NCBI RefSeq assembly: GCF_019933155.2
Contig: NZ_CP082944.1
Span: 1,924,001 to 1,988,000 of the forward strand
From: Metabacillus dongyingensis
GTDB taxonomy: Bacteria > Bacillota > Bacilli > Bacillales > Bacillaceae
Reading direction: 5' to 3'
DNA: 64,000 bases
Under the pieces are notes generated by a model. That model was not told the origin of the DNA and made no database searches. It saw only the letters and a program-made list of their open reading frames with translations. Made by a program: the position numbers and the translations under genes. Positions 7,899 to 16,912 of this stretch are shown here, in pieces. Position 1 is the stretch's first letter. Every line of letters begins with the position of its first letter.

Positions 7899-10007
7899 AT
7901 GAGCACATTAAACATCGATCAGACATTGCTTGGTAACCCTCTTTATTACAACAACCGCGAATTGAGCTGGCTTGCTTTTAATAAAAGAGTATTAGAAGAG
8001 GCCATTGATGAACGAAATCCCCTGCTTGAACGGCTGAAATTTCTTGCGATTTTCAGCTCCAATCTTGACGAGTTTTTCATGGTGCGGGTCGCGGGACTTA
8101 AGGACCAGGTGAAAGCAGGCTTCAGCAAACCCGAAAACAAAGCGGGACTCACCCCTAAGCAGCAGCTGACACAAATTGCCGAACAAAATCACTCGCTTGT
8201 GAAGCTTCAAACCCGCACATTCAATGAGTTGATCTTGCCTGCTTTAAAAAATGAAGGCATCACTTTTGCAACGGTCAGCAGTTTATCTCCCCAGCAAAAA
8301 AAGATCATAGAGAAGTATTTTGACGAACATATCTTCCCTGTTCTTACTCCAATGGCTGTTGACGCATACCGTCCATTTCCTATGCTTCTGAACAAGAGCC
8401 TCAATCTTGTCATAAAACTTGAAGATCAAAACGAATCAATTGAATACCGAATGAAAACTGCTATAGTTCAAGTGCCTGCTGTTTTAGAGCGCTTCGTTTC
8501 GATTTCTTCTGCAGGAGGACATGAGTACGTTCTGCTGGAAGATATTATTGCCCATTATATTTTCAAACTTTTTCACGGATTTGACGTTCTTTCAGTCACC
8601 CCTTTCAGAATTACACGCAATGCAGATATGACCATACATGAAGAAGGCGCCAGGGATCTCCTTAAGGAAATTGAAAAGGAACTGAAGAAAAGAAAATGGG
8701 GAGCAGCCGTACGACTGGAAGTGAGAAAGGATTTCTATGATTCTCAAATGATGTCATATCTTCTTGAAGAATTAGAGATTCATAAAGGCGATGTTTATGA
8801 GATTGACGGGCCGCTTGATTTCACTTTTTTATTTAGTTTTTATAAAGAGCTCAGTTCGGGTTTTGATCATCTTACATACGAAACATTCATACCTCAGCCC
8901 CCCAAGGATTTATCCTCAGACAGTGATATCTTTGAAGTTGCAGCGGCACAGGATTTATTTTTGCACCATCCTTATGAATCATTCGAGCCTGTTATTGATT
9001 TTGTTCTGGATGCGGCAGATGATCCTGATGTTCTGGCCATCAAACAAACTCTCTATAGAGTAAGCGGCGGTTCGCCAGTTATTGAGGCGCTGAAACGGGC
9101 AGCGGAAAAAGGAAAGCAGGTGACCGTGCTCGTTGAACTTAAAGCCCGCTTTGATGAAGAGAACAATGTTCAATGGGCAAAAGAACTTGAAAAAGCTGGC
9201 TGCCATGTTATTTACGGGATGACATACTTAAAAACACACAGTAAGATCACACTTGTGGTGAGGCGGAAAAATAACCGCATTGAGAGATTTGTCCATTTAG
9301 GAACAGGCAATTACAATGACCAGACTGCAAAAATCTACACGGATATGAGTTTAATCACTTCTAATTATAAATACGGAATTGACGCTACCAACTTCTTTAA
9401 TTATTTGAGCGGTTATACAGAAAAACCGGAATTTCACCATATTTCAGTTGCTCCTTTTAACATTCGAAGCGACTTTTTAGAGCTTGTCGATCATGAAATC
9501 AATTATCATAAGCACCATGGAAATGGAAGAATCATTGCTAAAATGAACTCTCTCACAGACAAAGTGATTATCATGAAGCTGTATGAAGCATCAAATGCAG
9601 GTGTCAGCATTGACTTGATTGTAAGAGGCACTTGCTGTTTAAGACCAGGCATTAAAGGTATAAGCGAAAATATTAAGGTGAGGAGTATTGTAGGAAGATT
9701 TCTCGAGCACAGCAGAATCTATTATTTTCATCATAATGGTGATGGGAAAATGTACCTCTCCTCGGCAGACATGATGACCAGAAATATGGAAAAACGGGTT
9801 GAAATTTTATTTCCTATCTTTGACGGCAGCATTAAATCAAGAATTTCAAACCTCTTATCCATCATGCTGACAGACAATGTAAAGGCGCGGGAACAAGATT
9901 CTACAGGGAACTACCATTATGTTTCAAGAATAGCAGATGAACCTGAAATAGACAGCCAGGCAATCCTTGCTCAGCTTTCATACAGGGTATCGGAAGACGA
10001 AGAATAA
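7899..10007 (+). CDS. ppk1: Polyphosphate kinase PPK1
   Basis: Transfers the gamma-phosphate of ATP to a growing polyphosphate chain. The N-domain begins YYNNRELSWLAFNKRVLEE, a PPK1 hallmark. The two catalytic-core histidines are His447 (KTHSKI, the phosphorylated residue equivalent to E. coli His435) and His604 (LEHSRI, equivalent to His592); both keep the 157-residue separation. The VHLGTGNYND motif is also present. The length of 702 aa is typical. I chose the ATG at 7899, 8 bp after AAAAGGGTGA, over an in-frame GTG at 7887 that lies inside that site. Confidence 0.94.
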   Translation: MSTLNIDQTLLGNPLYYNNRELSWLAFNKRVLEEAIDERNPLLERLKFLAIFSSNLDEFFMVRVAGLKDQVKAGFSKPENKAGLTPKQQLTQIAEQNHSLVKLQTRTFNELILPALKNEGITFATVSSLSPQQKKIIEKYFDEHIFPVLTPMAVDAYRPFPMLLNKSLNLVIKLEDQNESIEYRMKTAIVQVPAVLERFVSISSAGGHEYVLLEDIIAHYIFKLFHGFDVLSVTPFRITRNADMTIHEEGARDLLKEIEKELKKRKWGAAVRLEVRKDFYDSQMMSYLLEELEIHKGDVYEIDGPLDFTFLFSFYKELSSGFDHLTYETFIPQPPKDLSSDSDIFEVAAAQDLFLHHPYESFEPVIDFVLDAADDPDVLAIKQTLYRVSGGSPVIEALKRAAEKGKQVTVLVELKARFDEENNVQWAKELEKAGCHVIYGMTYLKTHSKITLVVRRKNNRIERFVHLGTGNYNDQTAKIYTDMSLITSNYKYGIDATNFFNYLSGYTEKPEFHHISVAPFNIRSDFLELVDHEINYHKHHGNGRIIAKMNSLTDKVIIMKLYEASNAGVSIDLIVRGTCCLRPGIKGISENIKVRSIVGRFLEHSRIYYFHHNGDGKMYLSSADMMTRNMEKRVEILFPIFDGSIKSRISNLLSIMLTDNVKAREQDSTGNYHYVSRIADEPEIDSQAILAQLSYRVSEDEE

Positions 10008-10010
10008 TGA

Positions 10011-10039
10011 AAAAGAGTGCTTACATGGCACTCTTTTTT
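10011..10039 (+). terminator. Terminator of ppk
   Basis: AAAAGAGTGC/GCACTCTTTT stem with a 7-nt loop and T-run, four bases after the ppk stop codon. Confidence 0.85.
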
Positions 10040-10124
10040 CGTCTGTAAAAAAGAGTAAGGTTTTAAAGAACTTCGTGTGGTACTATTAGGGAAAATGAGA
10101 TAAAAGTAGGACAGGACGAAATTT

Positions 10125-12206
10125 ATGGACAAATTAAAAAAAGCGATTATAGAAGACTTTCAATCAGAAAAACATATTGAAAAAATCGAATCCATTATTT
10201 TTACGATCATTTTAGAACATATTAAAGATCTTGTTTTTTTAATGAAGGTCGATCAGGATCATGTCCGCTATGTTTTTGTAAATGATGAAGGCGTGAAGCA
10301 CGCAGGGTTAACAGAAGATTACGCCGGCCTATCCTTGTCAGATGTGATGGATAAAAACGCTGCTGATCACTTGCTTGAAATGTACAGTGTCGTTAGGCAG
10401 ACAAAGCAGCCATTCTCCTATCAGGATCAAGTAAGGCTCATCGATGGAACGGTCATTTTCGGTGAATCAGTCCTCACTCCGTTTATGAACGACATGGGAG
10501 AGGTCATCTACATTATTTCCGTTACACGCGATATTTCTGAACGGGTGTCTGAGAAGCAGAAACTAATTGAAAGTCAGCAGCGATATAAATCATTGTTTGA
10601 TCACAATATTGACAGCATTTTTTCGCTTGATTTAAATGGTGCGATTGTTTCTGCCAATTCAGCAGCAATCGATCTAATGAAAACGTTCACGATTTCATTA
10701 ATCGGCAAATCCGTTTTTGACTTGTTTAATCAGGACAGGGAGCGGATTACTTCTATGTTTTCACATGCAGTTAAGGGGAGCGCAATGGAGGATGAATCAA
10801 ACCTTAAAGTGAAAAATCAGGAATTGCATCTTCATTTAAAAACCATTCCGATTATATTAAACAACAGCATACAGGGCATCTATTTGATAGCCAGGGATAT
10901 TTCAGATCAAAAGCGTCATCACTCCCTGATCAAGCATATGGCATTTCATGACTCGCTGACAGGTCTTTTAAACCGGACTGCCTTAGAAAAAGATCTGAGC
11001 ATACTGCTTAAAGACCAGACCACTAAAGGACTTGCCCTAATGTATATTGACCTTGACCGCTTTAAAATGCTGAATGACACGATGGGGCATTCCATTGGTG
11101 ATCTGCTTCTTAAAGAGGTCAGTTTTCGTCTTCGGTCGCTTGAAATTCCATCATATAAAGTGTACAGACAAGGTGGAGATGAATTTATTCTCCTATTTCA
11201 GAACGCGGACAAGCTCTTAGCGGAACAGTATGCACAGCAGATTCTTGACAAATTTGCCGAACCAATACATCTGAATGAGCTTGTTTATTTTATTAGTCCA
11301 AGCATCGGAATCAGCCTATATCCTGAAAACGGAATGGAAGAATCCCAGCTGATCACAAATGCAGATATGGCACTTTATGACGTGAAGCAAAGAGGGCGCG
11401 GCCGTTTTCAGACTTATCATTCCGGAATGAACAAAAATTCAAGCAGGCTGCTTGCGATTGAAACGGGACTCAGGCAAGCTCTTGAAAACAACGAATTTTC
11501 ACTATTTTATCAGCCTCAAGTTGATTTGAATACGAATGAGACGAAAAGCTTTGAAGCTTTGCTGAGATGGACGCATGAAGGAATGGGTTCAGTTCCTCCC
11601 ACTGCTTTTATTTCTGTTGCCGAGGAATCCGGACTGATGATCCCAATTGGCGAATGGATCATAGAAGAGGTGTGCAAACAGCTGGCAGAATGGAGCTTGA
11701 ATGGCAACAGTCGAGTAAAAGTCGCCATTAACCTTTCTTCTAAGCAATTTCAGCAATACTACCTTGCAGACATGATTCGATCTCTCTTTCAGACTTATCA
11801 AATTCAGCCACATCAAATAGAATTTGAGATAACAGAGGGTGCCCTGCAAAATCCGCATGAAGCAATGGAAACCATTCGGAGATTAAAAAGTCTTGGAGTC
11901 TCCATTTCTATTGATGACTTTGGAAAGGGATTCTCATCCCTGCGCTATCTTAAAACGTTTCCGATTGATACGTTGAAAATCGACCAATCGTTTATAAAAA
12001 ATGTTATAACGGATGAAAAGGATGCAGCTATTATCACATCTATTGTTCATCTTGCAGAAAGCCTATCACTTGAAGTAGTTGCCGAAGGAATTGAAACACA
12101 AGAGCAATACGCTTATTTAAAAGCATTAAATTGTCAAACAGGCCAGGGATATTTCTTTTCCAAACCATTGCCTCCTGATGAAATTGAACAAAGATATCTT
12201 AAATAA
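10125..12206 (+). CDS. PAS-PAS-GGDEF-EAL cyclic di-GMP protein
   Basis: A 693-residue cytosolic protein with both cyclic di-GMP synthesis and breakdown domains. Two PAS domains lie at about residues 25-140 and 150-265. The GGDEF domain (about 275-435) has YIDLDRFK and an intact RQGGDEF; no RxxD inhibitory site precedes it. The EAL domain (about 450-690) has FEALLRW, NLSSKQF, EITEGAL and DDFGKGFSS. Both active sites look intact, so which activity dominates cannot be read from sequence. No transmembrane segment. It stands alone between two terminators. Confidence 0.92.
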   Translation: MDKLKKAIIEDFQSEKHIEKIESIIFTIILEHIKDLVFLMKVDQDHVRYVFVNDEGVKHAGLTEDYAGLSLSDVMDKNAADHLLEMYSVVRQTKQPFSYQDQVRLIDGTVIFGESVLTPFMNDMGEVIYIISVTRDISERVSEKQKLIESQQRYKSLFDHNIDSIFSLDLNGAIVSANSAAIDLMKTFTISLIGKSVFDLFNQDRERITSMFSHAVKGSAMEDESNLKVKNQELHLHLKTIPIILNNSIQGIYLIARDISDQKRHHSLIKHMAFHDSLTGLLNRTALEKDLSILLKDQTTKGLALMYIDLDRFKMLNDTMGHSIGDLLLKEVSFRLRSLEIPSYKVYRQGGDEFILLFQNADKLLAEQYAQQILDKFAEPIHLNELVYFISPSIGISLYPENGMEESQLITNADMALYDVKQRGRGRFQTYHSGMNKNSSRLLAIETGLRQALENNEFSLFYQPQVDLNTNETKSFEALLRWTHEGMGSVPPTAFISVAEESGLMIPIGEWIIEEVCKQLAEWSLNGNSRVKVAINLSSKQFQQYYLADMIRSLFQTYQIQPHQIEFEITEGALQNPHEAMETIRRLKSLGVSISIDDFGKGFSSLRYLKTFPIDTLKIDQSFIKNVITDEKDAAIITSIVHLAESLSLEVVAEGIETQEQYAYLKALNCQTGQGYFFSKPLPPDEIEQRYLK

Positions 12207-12207
12207 A

Positions 12208-12237
12208 AAAGGCGCTGGTTTAAAACCATGCGCCTTT
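12208..12237. terminator. Bidirectional terminator
   Basis: AAAGGCGC/GCGCCTTT stem with an inner TGGTTT/AAACCA stem, between the convergent GGDEF-EAL gene and ykuE. It overlaps the ykuE stop codon. Confidence 0.7.
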
Positions 12238-13096
12238 AGATTTTTATTAACGTAAAAACAGTAATTTCCGGCACTGAAAAAAAGCGGTATGGAAGTCTGG
12301 TGGTACCAAGTCCGCGATTCACATAAAGCTTCATTGAGTCCACCTCATACAGTCCTTCGGTATATACGGATGCGTAGGGAGGCGTGATCAAGGGGCCATA
12401 GAACGGCAGCTGTACTTGGCCTCCGTGACTATGTCCTGATAACTGCAGATCAACAGAAAACTGTTTTGCTTCCAGCGCAGCATCAGGCTCATGTGCCAGA
12501 AGAATTGTAAAGAGCCTGCTGCCTGCATCTGCAAACGTTTGATCAAAGTCAGGTCTGCCAAGCATCATATCATCAATTCCCGCAACAAAAACGGAAGATC
12601 CATCAAGCAATGAGATCCGTTCCCCTCTATTTTTCAGCAGGTTAAAATTTGAATCTTTCATGATGGTTTCATAGACAGATGTCCCATATCCGCCATGATC
12701 ATGGTTCCCATAAATGGCATACTTCCCTAGAGGCGCTTTCAATCTCCCCAGAACTGGCGAAATTTGATGCAAATATGCGTACTGATTAGGTTTATCTATA
12801 AGATCACCTGTGAAAAAAATGACATCTGGAGACAGCAGATTTATTTTGTTCACAATTTTTTCGAGCTGATTGATTGAATAATCTTCACTGAGATGGGTGT
12901 CGCTGAATTGGACGATTTTCACCCCGGAAAAAGAGGATGGCAGCTTTGTGCTGCTAATTTCTATTTCAGTTGTATGGATAAGTCTGGGTTCAATGTATCT
13001 GGCGTAGCCATATCCTCCAAATGCTGCAAGCAAAGCGCCGGCTAATGATGCAAACAATCCTTTCAGGAAGGCTCTTCTTGTAATATCTTTTGTCAT
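12236..13096 (-). CDS. ykuE: Tat-exported metallophosphoesterase YkuE
   Basis: A calcineurin-like phosphoesterase placed outside the membrane. The N-terminus has a twin-arginine signal (TRRAFLKG, Arg7-Arg8) followed by a hydrophobic stretch rich in A, G and L. Metal-binding motifs are FSDTHL, TGDLID, YGNHDH and LSGHSHGGQ. In B. subtilis YkuE is a known Tat (TatAyCy) substrate. I chose the ATG at 13096, which follows GGAGGAG on the minus strand, over an upstream in-frame ATG at 13159 that has no site. Length 286 aa. Confidence 0.92.
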   Translation of the reverse strand: MTKDITRRAFLKGLFASLAGALLAAFGGYGYARYIEPRLIHTTEIEISSTKLPSSFSGVKIVQFSDTHLSEDYSINQLEKIVNKINLLSPDVIFFTGDLIDKPNQYAYLHQISPVLGRLKAPLGKYAIYGNHDHGGYGTSVYETIMKDSNFNLLKNRGERISLLDGSSVFVAGIDDMMLGRPDFDQTFADAGSRLFTILLAHEPDAALEAKQFSVDLQLSGHSHGGQVQLPFYGPLITPPYASVYTEGLYEVDSMKLYVNRGLGTTRLPYRFFSVPEITVFTLIKI

Positions 13097-13245
13097 AGCG
13101 GCTCCTCCTCCGTGATTTTTTATTAAACCATTATAAAAATACTGATGAATGTACAGCATTTATTAATCGGAATTTAGCGTACTCTTGTACTATTACTAAA
13201 TAATAGTTGAAATAGTTAGAAAATAGAAGGATTATATGATAAAAT

Positions 13246-13261
13246 ATGAATGGTCATTCAT
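13246..13261. promoter_or_regulatory. FadR/TetR-like operator before fadH
   Basis: Arms ATGAATG and CATTCAT separated by 2 bp, just downstream of a -10-like TAAAAT and before the ribosome site. B. subtilis fadHG belongs to the FadR regulon, whose box has TGAATGA and TCATTCA halves with a 4-bp spacer; the spacing here is shorter, so the assignment is tentative. Confidence 0.5.
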
Positions 13262-13278
13262 TTTTGGGGGTGTAGTTG

Positions 13279-14043
13279 ATGAAGGATAAAGTAATTATTG
13301 TAACCGGCGGATCAAGCGGGATGGGGAAAGCGATGGCAGAAAGTTTTGCCAGACAGGGTGCAAACGTTGTGATTACCGGCAGAACGATTGAAAAATTAGA
13401 GGCTGCCAAAGAAGAGATGATAGGTTTGGAAGGAAAGATTATTCCGTTTCAAATGGACGTTCGTGTACCAGAAATGTCAGAGGAATTGATCCGGAAAACA
13501 GACGAAGCATTTGGACATATTGATGGTCTAGTCAATAACGCAGCAGGCAATTTTATATGCCCGGCAGAACAGCTTTCCGTTAATGGATGGAACTCAGTTA
13601 TCAACATCGTGCTGAATGGAACGTTCTACTGCAGCAGTGCAGCGGGCAAGTATTGGATTGAGAAACAGCAAAAGGGAGCCATTCTTAACATGGTTGCTAC
13701 ATATGCATGGGGAGCAGGCGCGGGAGTCATCCATTCTGCTGCTGCAAAGGCAGGAGTGCTTTCTATGACAAGAACGCTTGCTGTAGAATGGGGAAAAAAA
13801 TATGGAATCCGTGTAAACGCGATAGCTCCAGGGCCTATTGAAAGAACAGGCGGAGCAGATAAGCTCTGGCAGTCTGAAGAAGCTGCAAAGAGAACGCTTC
13901 AAAGTGTGCCGCTCGGCCGCTTAGGCACGCCTGAGGAAATCGCATCTCTCGCATCATTCCTCTTATCAGATGCTGCCGGGTATATCAATGGAGAGTGCAT
14001 TACAATGGATGGAGGCCAATGGCTGAATCAGCATCCTTTTTAA
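13279..14043 (+). CDS. fadH: 2,4-dienoyl-CoA reductase (SDR family)
   Basis: Reduces 2,4-dienoyl-CoA during beta-oxidation of unsaturated fatty acids using NADPH. A classical short-chain dehydrogenase: TGGSSGMGKAMA cofactor loop (about residues 10-21), NNAAGNF, and an active-site region around MVATYAWGAG...HSAAAKAGV in which the usual YxxxK is replaced by a HSAAAK-type sequence, as in dienoyl reductases. Length 254 aa. I chose ATG 13279, 6 bp after GGGGGTG, over the overlapping TTG. Position next to ykuE matches B. subtilis ykuF (fadH). The second gene of that operon (fadG) is absent here. Confidence 0.9.
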   Translation: MKDKVIIVTGGSSGMGKAMAESFARQGANVVITGRTIEKLEAAKEEMIGLEGKIIPFQMDVRVPEMSEELIRKTDEAFGHIDGLVNNAAGNFICPAEQLSVNGWNSVINIVLNGTFYCSSAAGKYWIEKQQKGAILNMVATYAWGAGAGVIHSAAAKAGVLSMTRTLAVEWGKKYGIRVNAIAPGPIERTGGADKLWQSEEAAKRTLQSVPLGRLGTPEEIASLASFLLSDAAGYINGECITMDGGQWLNQHPF

Positions 14044-14053
14044 TATCTTAAAG

Positions 14054-14091
14054 AAAATGGATTCTCCTTTTCAGCAGGAGAATCCATTTTT
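14054..14091 (+). terminator. Terminator of fadH
   Basis: A 14-bp perfect stem (AAAATGGATTCTCC and complement) ending in T. Confidence 0.85.
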
Positions 14092-14163
14092 ACTTTACCG
14101 TTCGAACTCATGCAAATGTGGTATAATCATACAAAAACAGAGAGAGAAAGTGGGGAATGGCAT

Positions 14164-15381
14164 ATGGATCCTTTAGATATTATGACAAACTTAGAGCACG
14201 TAAAACCGTTCTATCAAGCCATTTTCAGCGCAGACGAACAAAAGGTGATCGGGTATGAAGTACTTGGGAGAATCCAAATGGAAAAGGAAACGAAAAGTCT
14301 CGGGCCTTTTTTTAAGGATGAAACGATTCCAGATGAATACCGATTAGAAGCAGATAACTACATTTTACATATGGCCCTTGATGCTTTTCTTTTAACTAAT
14401 GATGACACGCTTATTTTTATTAACCGTGATGCAAATCTATTAATGCTTGATCACGGAGAAAGCCTGCTGAATCAATTATTTGAATGGAAAGAAAAAGGCG
14501 GAAACCTTGAGAGGATTGTCATTGAAATAACTGAGCACACGTTTACAGGCGACATTCGGCAGCTGACACATGTATTCACTTATTACCGTACATACGGCAT
14601 TAAAATAGCTGTGGACAACGTTGGAAAAGCAAGCAGCAACCTTGACAGGATCGGCATACTGATGCCTAATATCCTGAAAATTGATCTTCAGCCCCTCAGA
14701 TTAACTTCACCCCTGCAGACGTATCAAGACGTTTTATACTCCATTTCTCTTTTGGCGAGGAAAATAGGGGCTACCATCCTGTATGAAGAAATTGAGGTCA
14801 ATTTTCAATTTCAATATGCCTGGAAGAATGGAGGCCGTTACTTTCAAGGAGATTACCTTCAGACTCCTAAAGAAGAATTAATTGAACCATATATGATAAA
14901 AGAAAAAATGACCCGGGAATTTCACGGTTTTATCCAATATGAAAAAAAGAAGCTTCAGCAATTTTATGAAATCTCAGAAGCGTTTCATCAAAAAGTGCAC
15001 CTGTTAATTTCAAAAGAGAATAAGCCGGGCATTCAGTTTGATGAGCTGATCACGAAGCTTTCAAATGAACTGTCAGATTGCTGCTTCCGGATCTACATTT
15101 GTGACGGGGACGGATTTCAGCAATCAGGAAATATTCTGAAGCTTGACGGAGCATGGCAATTTCAGCCTCACTATTACATGAAAAACTGGAGCTGGAGACC
15201 TTATTTTCTTGAAAATATCATGAAAATGCTAATCAGAAAAAAAGGTTTTTTCAGCGATTTATACAGCGACATCGAAACAGGCGAAACCATTCGGACATTC
15301 TCCTATCCAATTGATCAGAAGCACTATCTATTCTTGGATTTGCCATACTCTTATCTCTACGAAAATGAAGCTCTTTTGTAA
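14164..15381 (+). CDS. ykuI: EAL-domain protein YkuI
   Basis: Binds cyclic di-GMP; the B. subtilis orthologue has a solved structure with an EAL barrel followed by a PAS-like domain. Here the EAL domain spans about residues 15-255, with a degenerate signature (YEVLGR in place of ExLxR), IEITEHTF, and AVDNVGKASSN where active enzymes have DDFG. The PAS-like region covers about 265-405, with the conserved WSWRPYFLENIM. Length 405 aa. Translation start ATG 14164 follows GTGGGGAAT; an upstream in-frame ATG at 14110 overlaps the likely promoter. It lies after the fadH terminator. Confidence 0.92.
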   Translation: MDPLDIMTNLEHVKPFYQAIFSADEQKVIGYEVLGRIQMEKETKSLGPFFKDETIPDEYRLEADNYILHMALDAFLLTNDDTLIFINRDANLLMLDHGESLLNQLFEWKEKGGNLERIVIEITEHTFTGDIRQLTHVFTYYRTYGIKIAVDNVGKASSNLDRIGILMPNILKIDLQPLRLTSPLQTYQDVLYSISLLARKIGATILYEEIEVNFQFQYAWKNGGRYFQGDYLQTPKEELIEPYMIKEKMTREFHGFIQYEKKKLQQFYEISEAFHQKVHLLISKENKPGIQFDELITKLSNELSDCCFRIYICDGDGFQQSGNILKLDGAWQFQPHYYMKNWSWRPYFLENIMKMLIRKKGFFSDLYSDIETGETIRTFSYPIDQKHYLFLDLPYSYLYENEALL

Positions 15382-15483
15382 TAATTTTTATGCGTTGTGT
15401 CATTCTAATAAGAAAAGCGGAATAACCACTAGTGTATCGGAAAGACCGCTTCGGATAAGTTCTTATAAAGAAGGAGTGACACA

Positions 15484-15723
15484 ATGGATAAATTCACGAT
15501 GGCCCTCGCTATTCTCGCATTTATGATTGTCGCGGGAGGACTTCTCTATACGTTGAGCGTGGGAAGACTGGTAGGTGCAAGGAAAAGTGAAATAGATACT
15601 CCAATAAATGAAAAGATTCAAAAGCATCCGTATCTTCGAAATCCAGTTTTTCTGACTTGGATCTTTTTTTTAGGGTTTTTATTACTTTTTATTTTTTATC
15701 TGGCTTTTACAAGATCCTGGTAA
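15484..15723 (+). CDS. Small two-span membrane protein
   Basis: 79 residues with two hydrophobic helices (about residues 5-26 and 55-76) separated by a polar loop rich in Lys and Glu. A strong AAGGAGTGA precedes the ATG. It lies about 100 bp after ykuI and before a good terminator, so it probably shares the ykuI transcript. I do not recognise the family with confidence. Confidence 0.75.
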   Translation: MDKFTMALAILAFMIVAGGLLYTLSVGRLVGARKSEIDTPINEKIQKHPYLRNPVFLTWIFFLGFLLLFIFYLAFTRSW

Positions 15724-15750
15724 AACAGCGGCATTTGCTGCTGTTTTTTT
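15722..15750 (+). terminator. Terminator after the ykuI-small membrane protein unit
   Basis: AAAACAGCGGCA/TGCTGCTGTTTT stem (one G-T pair) followed by T residues; it starts within the stop codon. Confidence 0.8.
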
Positions 15751-15925
15751 TACTGATTTGAAATTTCAGGATTATCCTTTTTTTATAAGGGTAATGAATA
15801 ATATAAGAGAAAATGTCAGAATATGATGGTATTTTGTGGATGAAAGTTGAGTTGAAACGACAATTAGTCTGATAAAATTTAGAGACTAAGACATACGAAG
15901 CTAAAAAAAGGTGGGAGGATAAAAA

Positions 15926-16609
15926 ATGAAATTCATTTCAAGCACATTCGCCGCACTTATTCTGTTTTTTGGTTTTGGACATGCAGGCTTTGCACAGTCA
16001 TCGTTTGATCAAGAAGAGGCAGCTGACCTGACAAAAGAGGCTGCGCAGACCCAGCTCACTCTCACGGAAAATGAGCGCTCCCTTGAAGAAATTGAAAAAG
16101 CATTAGAGCCATACTTTACGGATGAATTTATTGATGGCTATATGAAAGAAAATGTTCACAAAGGTGAAAAAAAATATATCGTGTACGGCAGTGATTTCAC
16201 ACCATACGGCATTCCATTTTTTAATTACGATGATAACATGCAGTTTGGAAGGGAAAACAAGAAGATAAAGCTTTATCAATTTTTCCCGGCTGAAGAAGAA
16301 GGACCTGTCAGCTATGATGACCATTTTGAAACAGTTGAATTTATTGAGGAAGATGGTTCGTATAAAATTTCCTCCATTCAATTCTCTGAAGAAGAGCCGA
16401 AAGCTGAAGCAATTGAAGAAAAAAAGGAAGATGATTCAGCGATTAACGTAAGCATGCTTTTCTCGAACACGCTTACAGACTTAAAAGAAGCTGAACCTTT
16501 TCAAGATAATCAGGGACTTTCCTTTTTGCGGACTTCCTATTTTGAAGCCAAAACCTTTTTAACCGATTATTACCAGCCGCAAACTGATTTTGCCTATTAC
16601 GGTGAGTAA
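15926..16609 (+). CDS. Secreted protein, probably DUF3993-like
   Basis: 227 residues with a clear Sec signal peptide (FISSTFAALILFFGFGHAGFAQ, cleavage likely after the Ala in GFAQ). The mature protein begins with an acidic helix and then LEPYFTDEFIDGY and YGSDFTPYGIPFF. This pattern reminds me of the DUF3993 family of Bacillus secreted proteins, but I cannot confirm it. The C-terminal half is acidic (AIEEKKEDD). No partner gene in the same unit; function unknown. ATG follows GGTGGGAGG. Confidence 0.7.
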   Translation: MKFISSTFAALILFFGFGHAGFAQSSFDQEEAADLTKEAAQTQLTLTENERSLEEIEKALEPYFTDEFIDGYMKENVHKGEKKYIVYGSDFTPYGIPFFNYDDNMQFGRENKKIKLYQFFPAEEEGPVSYDDHFETVEFIEEDGSYKISSIQFSEEEPKAEAIEEKKEDDSAINVSMLFSNTLTDLKEAEPFQDNQGLSFLRTSYFEAKTFLTDYYQPQTDFAYYGE

Positions 16610-16611
16610 AG

Positions 16612-16638
16612 CACAGGGACATCTGTTTCTGTGTTTTT
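16612..16638 (+). terminator. Weak terminator
   Basis: CACAG/CTGTG stem with a long loop followed by seven T, directly after the preceding stop codon. Confidence 0.5.
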
Positions 16639-16912
16639 TTGATGTTTAAAATTGATAAGCCTTTATAATGAACAGCCGGCTCCGCTATTCTATTAGTAAT
16701 AAGACAAATCACACGCCCTGCATACAGGGTTTTTGAACCTATTTAATGGGTTTTGACTTTTTTATAATGGACATCAAGTAGAGTACACATAAGGGAAAAT
16801 GCCAAATTCACAGCCAATTAAGAAGGTTATCGCTCCAACCTTTTTCTGCTCTCAGAATTAATAATACAAATCTTTATTGCACATATTAAGAAAAAAATTA
16901 AGGAGTCTAAAA
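16639..16912. other. Intergenic region before the DUF3231 gene
   Basis: About 270 bp of AT-rich DNA. A TATAAT occurs near 16760 but without a properly spaced -35. An AAGGAG site lies just before the next gene. No coding sequence is supported. Confidence 0.4.

Noticed and set aside
16740..16770. SigA promoter for the DUF3231 gene
   Set aside because: TTGACT and TATAAT are present but only about 6 bp apart, far too close to work together.
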